Positions 32,801 through 41,088 of a stretch of DNA of 64,000 nt are shown in pieces. The stretch spans positions 672,139 through 736,138 of the forward strand of contig CM021313.1 of assembly GCA_010645155.1 (NCBI GenBank), given 5' to 3'. The position numbers and the translations under genes were made by a program. Below the pieces are notes generated by a model, which saw only the letters and a list, made by a program, of their open reading frames with translations, did no database searches and was not told where the DNA came from. How positions within the stretch are numbered: position 1 is the stretch's first letter; each line of letters starts with the position of its first letter. Source of the DNA: Tigriopus japonicus (lineage: Eukaryota; Arthropoda; Copepoda; Harpacticoida; Harpacticidae).

Positions 32801-33369
32801 AAGTAGGCCCGGTCATCCGAGTGAATGTAGTCGTACAAACGTTGATGAGTCATGTCTATGAGTGCCCCCGAGCCCAGGAACTCCTCGACATTATCCGAGA
32901 GGTAGTCTAACTTGGCATCACTCGACAGGAGAAACATGAACCCGTTCAGCGCTTCCAACACCATGGAACCCATCATCTCTTTAGGCAGAAGCGAGGCCAA
33001 AAGCGATTGGTCCACGGAAGTACCGGACGAGCCCCGACCCTCCATTTTGAAGGGCGGGCTATTATGCGCGACCACGGGCGGGCTCATATCGGGTTGGGCG
33101 GGTGCGGCCTGATCGCCATGATCCCCGGAACCAAACACGTCCATGAGCTCCTGAAAGAGTCGGTCCTCGACCAAAGACGCCTCCGACTCGTGGCTCAATC
33201 CCAATTCCCCGCTCTCTCCGCGGGCCTCTAATCCACCACCGGTTACATCCACGGTGGAGGCGGCACTCAAAAGGGCGGCTGGATCCGAAAAGTTGAGCGT
33301 GGAGGGATCCAAGGACGCGGGAATCTTTTTACTCGGACTACAATTGCTACTCGATCGATGGATCTCCAT
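29818..33369 (-). CDS. p160/SRC-type nuclear receptor coactivator (taiman-like)
   Basis: A single 1183-aa open exon. Residues 134-195 form a PAS domain (VLEALNGFMFLLSSDAKLDY, then LSDNVEEFLG). FCVARKVSLAERKQF (262-276) and the second PAS-like region at about 285-390 (YRVQLVDTSG, LVQDLCHPQDRSILEAHL, KSKSKFYAV, HSIISDTE) follow the order of p160 coactivators. LXXLL receptor-binding motifs occur in LLASLLP (123-129), in LLKQLL near 487-492 and at the extreme C-terminus in LLQKLLSDGSS. The rest is Ser/Gln/Asn-rich, as in taiman. Such proteins bridge ecdysone or other nuclear receptors, and bHLH-PAS partners, to acetyltransferases. The N-terminal bHLH expected in this family is not in this frame; it may sit on an unseen upstream exon or be lost. 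Confidence 0.82.
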   Translation of the reverse strand: MEIHRSSSNCSPSKKIPASLDPSTLNFSDPAALLSAASTVDVTGGGLEARGESGELGLSHESEASLVEDRLFQELMDVFGSGDHGDQAAPAQPDMSPPVVAHNSPPFKMEGRGSSGTSVDQSLLASLLPKEMMGSMVLEALNGFMFLLSSDAKLDYLSDNVEEFLGSGALIDMTHQRLYDYIHSDDRAYFRQLLQDPRSRESGTSGTARNNNKPLFVRFRTQPSQRDAINGPYECLQVSVVTVSPKERIIHQGRDLSRARLFCVARKVSLAERKQFMKIEMFSTKIDPHQNYRVQLVDTSGMNSRHTTLLTQSMLNKHLVQDLCHPQDRSILEAHLEASMSQATVSPIYRMRILNSYMKVKSKSKFYAVCPTANNFHSLILSSHSIISDTESMDKDIAANRSDLNASPNGPHDHLLRSDVLEELFGPSSSSAGPGSNDSGASRRGSVGLNEGLPTNNNVVKIESPRSTSSNGSGSLPDREEDASKQKDLLLKQLLNVNFNRDDKTKASSSASTITSVSSSTSSTNSRILQILSQTNDNVKCSTFGPNLSLSATSIPGVNSGSAALKRPASSSSSMLESALGAPSPKMISRSGGGIISGRTGGELPPTNTTSTTYSSVCKENPALAKLLEKPLHNAVSVPPPVPTKWHQEPRETLPKGEDEMRKFLPPHPAERASLLSSALTTASSSLSTSSSLSLSVTTTSIGEPGASATVLQPRSNEFASSSLIPSSMNHHSAGVSNHFLNDLDPELSNILDEVIDIQEKQHSSLASSTSSSGPQNLIPSSVAGCSLVPGATSASSSLSSSVGMMSMAGPNNHSSGIPSSASCSSSASSLTTSCSSSSASFYNKDHAAMADIENIEKYLTSSESSGMFFHPQPHHQQSNSSLMNDNHRKMLNRSLSLPPGTMSLPHTGGSNHPAEVMNRGIQSIAGTGRSAPDPLSVASNNNHGIASGLHQMGPNNGCPNPVSLVPRMNELFEVVPPNMSLPPTPDIDSLVMIQQRQRRMSSGGTPSTARRGPQHRSPSGGPNLAFQSLVSPPNRSVAQPQQSMPGRGGNALSLGSSSNSGGGGGSQLLMQQLNSGPLGANRGMSNQPFSRQGPFLGQHQVRPSPNNVMGGMRGQMQYPTTQPQHHQRQSLQSPYSSSSHQSLGMSSSPSSTSSYSNRSYQASSHPDESQSLLQKLLSDGSS

Positions 33370-35672
33370 GAACTCAACACGGGCACAACACGCACTATTT
33401 AGACCAAGGGTAGGCGGAGATCGTTCAATGCAGTCTCAGATCCAGGGGGATGACCTTCTTGTGGCACGGGATGGATCATCATCCCCATCACGCGGGACAC
33501 CAGGCCCATGGCCGATGGATGACCTGGAAATCCTGATCGAAGCGATGGGCTGGCGGATTCACCTCCGAGATCAAACCCAGGGATCAAGACCACGGTCCGG
33601 CACGCACGTGGACAAGATGTAGCAAGCGCGTGTTCGAGTGCAGAGGGAAAGGATTGAAGGGCGCGCGCCGATCAGAGAGGGGGCGGGATACAAGGGACTT
33701 GTCCCGGATGGGAGCAACGCGGGGGGGCTCACTCGTGATGCGGCTGGGCTGGGAAACGGCTGGCCGTCCTCATTATGGTTGGTTAGCGACGGATGAGGCG
33801 GAGGGTGATGGTAATAATAATAATGATGATAATGATGATGATGATCTTGCGTAGATTCAAAGGACATAGGGCCAAGTGGGTTCCTCAACAAAGAGCCAAA
33901 CCTGTGTAAGAAGCTAGCACAAAATCAGCGTTTTGTGGTAGTTGAGGAATTTTTTCGCTTAAGAGAAATACAAACGATAAATATACATACTTTTAGTTTT
34001 GTTCATCGCTGAAACATCGGTTTTCATGTTCATTATCAAATTCAAGTTTGGCCCGAGAATGAGCAAGGCCCAACCCTGAGATGTTTGGGTCCCGTCTCGG
34101 TCGATCCAGCACGAGACGGACGGACTGGGACGGGCTTACCCTATGCTCTAGCTCCGTTCTTCCCGCTCAACTGCCGTTCAGCTGGCGGTCTGGTCGGTCC
34201 CGCTCCAGGCAAGAGTCAACCTAGGACACTCCACCTGCCCGTCACCTGCCTGCCGAGCACCAGCAAGGCGGACGGGCCAGATTCCGTCCGCCTTTGAACT
34301 AAGTGTCTTAGTGAGGAGTCTTAGTCTTAGTCTGTGTGTTCTCCTGCTACTAGACAAGTGGTGTTGGTTGGCTGAGTGGCTGGCTTCCCCACGTTTCCTT
34401 TGAAATGGCCTTGAAAATTGTTGAAACGGGGAAAACGGAACAGTGGAGCCACGAAAAGAACAAGGAGCATGGGCGAGCGCTGATCGTCGTCGTTCCTTTA
34501 TTCCAGGGCTGCTGTTCCTCTACTTACGGGGGTTCTTGTAGTACGTAGGTACGTGTTAGATAAAGCAAATCGATGGCCACCAACGAAAACGAACGGATGG
34601 CGACTGACTTACTTCCTTGGGCTCTCATTCAGTCTGTAATCAGCGGCCTGGACACGCTTATTCATACATTATTTCATTAATTATGCTCGAGTTTTGATGA
34701 CGTTCAAACAAGTGTTGAGGATGATTTTTTTTGAGCTCGAGCGCTTACAGAATCATGCCACAGGAACCACTGTTCTTCTTTTGAGAAATCCCTGACTTCA
34801 ATAGGGTAGAGTGAGCTTCTTTAGGGTAGGGCAAAAATCTGCCACGCCAACGAACAACAAACATTTCAATTCAGAACTCTCAACCTTTCAATTTTAAGAC
34901 GAGCCATTATTTGCGACCAAGATAAGGTGTGATGCCATCGAACACGCACATTTTTGGCAACATCGGTTGACGAGCTATTTTCGGAGAGTTTTCGGATAGA
35001 TAGATCCTTCATTTAGCTGGGAGAGTCTCAAAACAAATGCTCTTCCAAGATGTGGAAAGTAGCTTTGAGTCATTCCTGAAAAAAGCAATACTGTACAGTA
35101 CTTTTGACATTTTCGACTTTCTTGGTTCGTTCATTCACCGACTCCTCGACTCGTAAAGGTAACCGTCCCCCGAACCTTTTATTAGGCGTAAAATCTCAAG
35201 GTTTGGGTTAGCTCTGAAAAAAAAATCCTTGAAGCCATCACAAGTTAAAAATTAGAGTACTTTTCAATGTTCACACCTATTCAAATTGGTAAAAAATGAA
35301 AAGGAACCAGAATGATCCGAAAAACAAAGAAACTTGAAAAAAAAGAAATACCTCAACACGAAAAAAGCCAATAGAATGAAAATTGATACCTAACAACGGC
35401 AAATTTGAAAATAAACTTAAACTTAGCCATAGGAATGGTCAAATCCAACCAGTGAGTTTTGTAGGAGAATGATTTGCAATATTTCTTTCGTCTTCCAATT
35501 TTATGATTTGTTGTACATGTTGCTTTGAATTTGTTTCTCACTTTTCCCTGTATAAACGGTAGAAACAACACTGTTAGTGCTTGGTCTTTTTCCATTCATT
35601 CACATTTATTCATTGATTGGTGACGCGCAATCCGAGGAAAAGTGAAACCGTGAACTAATTCCCCTCGCACTT
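33370..35672. other. upstream region of the coactivator gene
   Basis: About 2.3 kb without a supported gene. A minus-strand frame at 33571-33891 encodes a His/Tyr-rich low-complexity peptide from a GAT/AAT microsatellite (about 33810-33843). I looked for a bHLH-coding exon on the minus strand and did not find one. Confidence 0.45.
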
Positions 35673-36674
35673 CTACTGTCTTTTCGTGGGCTTAGTAAAG
35701 GCCCGTTTGGCGGCCACTTTCCTCATGTCGAGATCTCGCGTTTCCAGAGCATCGCCCACTTCACGCCATATGGCATCCTGCTCTTCCACCGAGATGGTCT
35801 CGTTGTATTGCATTAACAAATCATATTTGATCACTTCGCGTTGCCACCCGCTATTGAGAAACAGAGTCTCCCGTTCCATACTCTTTTGGATGTGCTCGGG
35901 CAATTCGTTGGGTAAAATGTAGCCGCACAACCGGTCAACGTAACGATCCCACCGTCGAGTCCACGGACACGGCCGTAAAGGCACTTTTATGTCGTTAACG
36001 GGGACGGGCGTGCCCTCGGGCAAAATCTCGGCTTCCATGTCCATGGGGAACGTACTGTACTCGGGGGGAGCATCGCGCAAATACGTGAGATCCTCGTCCA
36101 AACGTCGTTCGAGGCGCAGCGTTTCAATCTTCTGAATGGTGGGTGCGTAGATCTCGTACATGAACTCGACGCCGATCTTATCGACCACATTGCGCACCTT
36201 GATCCAAGCTCGCGGACCGGTTCCGCCGCGTTCAATCACGATACCCACGAACTTGGTGAGCTTGTCAGCCGTGTGGGCGTACGACTCCGAGGCCGTCACG
36301 GCCACGATGCTGCCCACGTAGAACTCGGGAATTTCGACCTGAGATCGCCGTCGCAGGAGGTCTTTGCGAGCCAATTTCTCGGCCAAAGGCTGACGAAACT
36401 GCGAGTTCGGATCGGGCAGAAACTCCGGAAAAATGAAGCGGAAATCTCGCCGACGAATCGACCGATGTGTACCCGATGAAGAAGAAGGGAATGATGAAGA
36501 GGACGATGATGATGACGAAGGTGGAGAGGAGGAGGTGGTGGAGGAGGGATCAACGGACGTGGAAAAATCCGCCCACAATCCGCACACCGGCCGAGAAAGG
36601 GTTCGGAGAAATCTCATGGAGGAAGTGCCGGATACGCCGACCATTGAAAGGCGGCGAATCCCACCGGCCAGCAT
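35673..36674 (-). CDS. mRpL19: mitochondrial ribosomal protein bL19m
   Basis: Component of the mitochondrial large ribosomal subunit. Single exon, 333 aa, from the ATG at 36674. An N-terminal Arg/Ser-rich presequence (with a Ser/Pro homopolymer run near 45-70) is followed by RDFRFIFPEFLPDP, a signature of metazoan MRPL19. The bL19 core comes next: EIPEFYVGSIVAVTASE, KFVGIVIERGGTGPRAWIKV and GVEFMYEIYAPTIQKIETLR. The C-terminal extension (CPWTRRWDRYVDRLCGY) is also typical of the mitochondrial protein. Confidence 0.92.
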   Translation of the reverse strand: MLAGGIRRLSMVGVSGTSSMRFLRTLSRPVCGLWADFSTSVDPSSTTSSSPPSSSSSSSSSFPSSSSGTHRSIRRRDFRFIFPEFLPDPNSQFRQPLAEKLARKDLLRRRSQVEIPEFYVGSIVAVTASESYAHTADKLTKFVGIVIERGGTGPRAWIKVRNVVDKIGVEFMYEIYAPTIQKIETLRLERRLDEDLTYLRDAPPEYSTFPMDMEAEILPEGTPVPVNDIKVPLRPCPWTRRWDRYVDRLCGYILPNELPEHIQKSMERETLFLNSGWQREVIKYDLLMQYNETISVEEQDAIWREVGDALETRDLDMRKVAAKRAFTKPTKRQ

Positions 36675-37057
36675 GGTTGGGAGATTTTAAGCTCCTTGGT
36701 CTACTTTAAATGAATTATTTCCTTTAGATATTTTTTGAGAAAGAAAGGATTGAAGCATGGAATGAGTTTGTTGTTGTTTGTTGGTGATTGTTTTTGCGAG
36801 GCCATGTTGAATGAAATCGGCAATTTCAGGGTGACGATATTACTTTGCTTGACCATTGTACTTATGTTACCGAAGAACTTGGCTTTCACGTTGCACTTCA
36901 CTTTGTAAAATTGAAGATTTAAACATTTGGGCATCGATTTTCTCAGGGTTACCAATTTGAGGCACGTTTTCGGTTGAATGTTCTTATTGGAATAGGCCAT
37001 TTTGTCAAAAGTGAGTCACCTTATCAGTGTAGCTCTTGTATGCTTGAAGTCTGACCG
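36675..37057. other. short intergenic stretch
   Basis: Includes the bL19m promoter side. A minus-strand frame at 36701-37000 has no recognised domain and is not supported. Confidence 0.4.
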
Positions 37058-37065
37058 GTCTGAAC

Positions 37066-37770
37066 TAGTGATGTGACTTGGGCAAGTAATGAGTCATCAC
37101 AAACACCCAAGAACAAGTTATTGACAAGCATTACTTGGGCAATACACCAATACACTTGGCAAGCTCAAGGAACATTGGAAGATGCAGTTGCCGGCAGTTG
37201 CTCTTAGAAGATTTCAGATGCTTGCAGTGTGACTTTGAAGAAAAAATGTCATGTTGCATTTTCGATGATCTTTTGACCTTAATAATTTAGCAATAAATAG
37301 TGGAAGTGATACAAAAAATATTTCAATATGGATAGCATTTGCAAAACTATGTTTTTTTCGTTTCGGTTCTAGGCTACACATGAATGCACTTTTGAGGCTA
37401 ATCAAGACCGAGATTTAGAAGTCACACTTCCAGAACAATCTCGTTTACTCAGAGTTGCCGGCATGAAAAAGTAAAATGCCAAATCTTTTTTTAGTATTCT
37501 CGAAATATTTTGCATTTCCCCATGTGAGAGAATTGAAGTGTGTAATTTTCTTAAAAATACATCCTTTCAAAGGTATGGGCCCTATTTAGCTGAATCAGCC
37601 TGGTTTAGTGAAATTCGGATGGCAAGTTTATTCTTCGTTCATAGCAAATTTGGCAAACCTGTTAGCTGGGAAAAGTACTTGTACAAGCACCCAAGCTATG
37701 CCAAGCTTCAACAAGCCCAAGCATTGTGCCAGTACAGCTTGCCCAATCTCTTGTTTGCCCCCCATCACTA
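37066..37770 (+). mobile_element. non-autonomous hAT-like element, copy 1
   Basis: A 705-bp unit beginning TAGTGATGTGACTTGGGCAA and ending CCCCCCATCACTA, so the ends are inverted repeats around TAGTGATG. It is flanked on both sides by a perfect 8-bp direct repeat GTCTGAAC (37058-37065 and 37771-37778), the target duplication size of hAT transposons. A second copy in the opposite orientation lies at 60473-61179. The open frame at 37538-37771 is shared by both copies but encodes no transposase I recognise, so the element is probably mobilised by a relative elsewhere. Confidence 0.92.
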
Positions 37771-37778
37771 GTCTGAAC

Positions 37779-38183
37779 ACAATCTGGAAGACTGGATGAA
37801 ATAGCCTTAAATCAGTGTGGAAAGTTATTATATAACTGAAGGGCATTGTACATGAAAAAATCATCAAAATTTCATGATTTCGTAAAACCGAGCTTTTTAC
37901 AAAATTTTCTCTCTATTGAAATTGTTTTAAACTTTAAATTGGTTAAAAAAAAACTGGAACAAGGTTGGGTGGAAGACTCGAATTCAATCAGCTGACAAAC
38001 AGCGTTCTGTTTCGCATTTCGCACATACATCGCTACACCCACCCACACGCTCGATTGTCGATCCCATCCCATCGGTTCCAAGATTAACTGGAACTCAAAC
38101 CTCCCCCCCGCTCCACCCCTTTTCTCATTCGCGTGCGTTGACGACTCAGGGTCATTCGATCGGTCGGTCCATCTTAACTGATC
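37779..38183. other. TOM22 upstream region
   Basis: Between the hAT-like element and the TOM22 start. No gene is seen. The element ends about 410 bp from the TOM22 start codon, so it may influence this promoter. Confidence 0.45.
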
Positions 38184-38807
38184 ATGTCCAATTCGAATCC
38201 GTCCAGCGAAGTGTCCATCGAGGAATTGGGCCCCGAGGACGAGAACCGACCCACCGAGAAAGCGCCCGACGCCGAAGAGATCGTCACCTGGGACGGAGAC
38301 CAGCCCGAGGCCGCTTCGTCCTCGGAGACCGTCTCCATTCCCGTGGTCGAGGCCGCTTCGCCAGCCGCCCCCTCCGCCGCGGCCGCTCCAGCCGAACCCG
38401 CCATGCAGGAGATCGTCACGCCCGCCGTTCAACGATCCATGCTCAGAGGCGAATTAGACGATGACGATGATGACGACGACGACGAAGACCTGGACGACAT
38501 CGAAGATGAAACGCTGGTCGAGCGACTCATGGCCTTGAGCGAAATGTTCCCCGAATCTCTGCGGAATGGCACTTACTACACGGCCGTGAATAGCGTGTAC
38601 ACCGTGCAGTGGCTGTATTCGGCCTCGCGATCCCTTTCGTGGATCGTGTTCAGTTCGGCCGCCATCATGTTCATGCCCATTATGATCGAAACCGAGCGCA
38701 TGGGCATCGAAGAAGCGCAGAAGCAGCAACAACGACAGATTCTCCTGGGCCCCGGGGCGGCTGTATCAGGGGGCGGAGGCCCTCCGCCCATTCCCCCACC
38801 CATGTAA
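38184..38807 (+). CDS. mitochondrial import receptor subunit TOM22
   Basis: Central receptor and organiser of the TOM complex in the mitochondrial outer membrane. Single exon, 207 aa. The N-terminal cytosolic part is acidic, with a long Asp run (DDDDDDDDDEDLDDIEDE). The conserved core DETLVERLMALSEMFPESLR precedes the membrane segment (WIVFSSAAIMFMPIMIETER) in the order seen in animal Tom22. The tail is Gln-, Gly- and Pro-rich. It is longer than vertebrate TOM22 (about 140 aa) because of Ala/Pro- and Asp-rich insertions. It converges with DPH2, with 225 bp between stops. Confidence 0.93.
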   Translation: MSNSNPSSEVSIEELGPEDENRPTEKAPDAEEIVTWDGDQPEAASSSETVSIPVVEAASPAAPSAAAAPAEPAMQEIVTPAVQRSMLRGELDDDDDDDDDEDLDDIEDETLVERLMALSEMFPESLRNGTYYTAVNSVYTVQWLYSASRSLSWIVFSSAAIMFMPIMIETERMGIEEAQKQQQRQILLGPGAAVSGGGGPPPIPPPM

Positions 38808-39032
38808 GGCGATTCAAGCCGATTCGAGGACGACCGCGCACTCACTCGGTTCGTTCGTGCATTGTTGAACTAACCACGCCTTCAAGAGCTCGGGTAGCTG
38901 TTTTGATCGTGACCCACGGAGGCGTGCGGCGGTGACTGACCATTTACACAAAGTTATCACATTCATGCTTAGTACGAGAACTAATAACACCTTTTTTCTT
39001 ACTTATCTATGAATGTATTCTCAATATGTGCG

Positions 39033-40532
39033 TTAGGGAGAATGACCGTCATCTTTCCCCTCTCCCTCACCCGCATAACCCGCCGCTATTCCGCTTAACC
39101 CCGGCACGGCCTTGACCACCTCGGTTTGGCCTAGATTTTGCTCTAAACCTTGCCACGATTTACTCTGAAGGAATGAACCGCCTCCCTCGGCGTGAAGGTT
39201 GGAAACGCGCGTGTCTTGCGCCATCAATGCGTTATTGGTCACGGTCTCTGGTGTCGATGACGACGAATGAGCCACTTGGACTTGTCGGAGTCGTCCGGAT
39301 ACGAGTGATATATCCGTCTCCCCTTCCTCATTGGGTTGAAAATCAATGTGTTCCGACTGACCCGGAAGGATGTCCTGAAAATTGGCTAGAAACTGGCCCG
39401 TCCATGATCGATCCCGATTGAGGGCCACGTCTAATTCAAAGGGCGTGATCACCGGTTGCATGTATTCCTTTGAATGAATGATTGAATTGGCCGGACAAGC
39501 GATGAGCACGAAAAGGTCGATTTCCGGAAAGTTAGCCAGTTTGGCCACATTAGGTTTGCCGACCAAAAACGTGTACGAACGTTTACCCGACGCTGTGATG
39601 GCTTGATTCACTCGTTCAATGATGTCGCGATAACGAGAGACGCCGAGCGTTCCCACCAAGATTCCGATCCTTTGAGCGTCTTTGGCCCGTTCAATCAAGT
39701 AGTATCGTTGCATAAGCTCGCGTTTCATGCTACTGGTCGGAGACTGGAGGGTCTGAGCTTCAGGATCAAACTGCAACAACTGACAAGGGTTGAAGGTCAA
39801 AGCCAATAACTGAATGTACTTGAGATCCCTTCCGCAATATAAGATGGTATCGTCGGGTCCGGGTCGACTTGGACACCGACGACCGCACAGAATCAACGGG
39901 TCATTGATGTCGGGTTCGACCGGGTGACAATGGATGACGCGTCCCTGGGACGTGTCCTCGGCTTTGGTGGGGAAGGCATGGGCATAACGAACGTCGAAGA
40001 AGAGAAACACTCGGGGCGCATCCACGTTCATGGCGGCTAGGAAGAACGATCCGCGATTGAAAGGCCAACGCGTGAACACGAAAAGCACGGGCAGACGTTG
40101 CGTGGGCGTGAGACAAGTGTCACCAAAGTGAATCACGCCATCCGCGTTCAAATGCTGGGCGGCTACCTCATCCACGCAACAATCACCGAACGAGGTGTCG
40201 CCCAAAATGGCCATTCTAAAGCAGAAGTTTTTTAACTAAATGAAATTTAAATGATAATCTTAAGGCGAGAAGGATATCCGGCCCATGTACCTGTGTCCGA
40301 CCATCGATTCTAATTGGCTGGCCACGGAAGGGGCCCATTTGAGAAGGCCATCGGGGAATTGGAGGGTCACGCGGGTCAATTTACGCTCCTGAATCCAATC
40401 GGCGCATCGCTGGATTTCGAACACGCGTTCCAAATCCCAGGTTGCCAAAGCGCGCTCGACGTGATCGGCTTGCGAATCATCGATCGTGCGGGCCAACACG
40501 GCTTCTTCCGGTGAATTTAGAGCCAATGCCAT
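39033..40532 (-). CDS. DPH2: diphthamide biosynthesis protein 2
   Basis: Partner of DPH1 in the radical transfer of a 3-amino-3-carboxypropyl group from SAM to the elongation factor 2 histidine, the first step of diphthamide formation. Two exons (40532-40291 and 40215-39033) encode 474 aa. I chose the ATG at 40532 because the longer frame only extends to a GTG. Signatures are RVTLQFPDGLLKWAPSVA and ILGDTSFGDCCVDEVAAQHL, then DGVIHFGDTCLTPTQRLPV. The Cys cluster expected in the family is visible. FLVGKPNVAKLANFPEIDLF and CPANSIIHSKEYMQPVITPF follow. It diverges from ESF1 with 556 bp between starts. Confidence 0.93.
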
Positions 40533-41088
40533 TGAGATGCCGGAGCAGCGGCTCACAAGTCAATCAGTCACTATCACACAAGTCACAACCCTAGAAAGAT
40601 TCACGTGTTGTTTTCAATCCGTAGAATTCGAGCTTCAGGGTGATTGTGAGTAAAACACGTGGGTGGCAGAATCCAAACCCAAGTACAACCTAAGAGAGAG
40701 AGCGAGACAAGCGGTGACTTCGTGTAATCATTAAACCTTGCATTTTATTCGTGCATCATGCCGTGGTTTGAAAAGTGACCTTAAGAAGGGTGAAAGCTTT
40801 TTTCGCTCATTTAGTGTTTAGGCCATGTTTAGTGGCCCTGATTTCACGTCAATGTAAACAAAAACAAACCTCGATGATCGGGTGTGTCAGTCTGTCAGTC
40901 TGTCTGTCTGTCCGCCTGGATGCCCGCAAGTAAACACGTGTTCCTCAAATCGCATTTGAAGTGACTCGTTCGATTTAGAGACTCTAGTTCGATTAGGGAC
41001 TAGATTGGTCGAACTATTGAAGTAGCTCGTCATCGTTCTAAATTAAAGACATCCGTGAGGGGCTCCGTGGTTCCTTGATAAAGCTAAC
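40533..41088. promoter_or_regulatory. shared divergent promoter of DPH2 and ESF1
   Basis: 556 bp between two divergent housekeeping start codons, without another gene, so both promoters must lie here. It includes a TCTG-rich microsatellite at about 40888-40914. No TATA box is obvious. Confidence 0.5.

Noticed and set aside
33571..33891. His/Tyr-rich frame upstream of the coactivator as a possible bHLH or N-terminal exon
   Set aside because: It is low-complexity from a GAT/AAT microsatellite, has no basic helix, and no phase-matched splice to the coactivator was found.
37538..37771. 77-codon frame inside the hAT-like element as a gene
   Set aside because: Present in both copies because they are near-identical; no transposase or other domain, and it ends at the element's edge.
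37872..38432. 186-codon minus-strand frame opposite TOM22
   Set aside because: It is antisense to conserved TOM22 coding sequence and is Gly-rich because of the GC-biased codons on the other strand.
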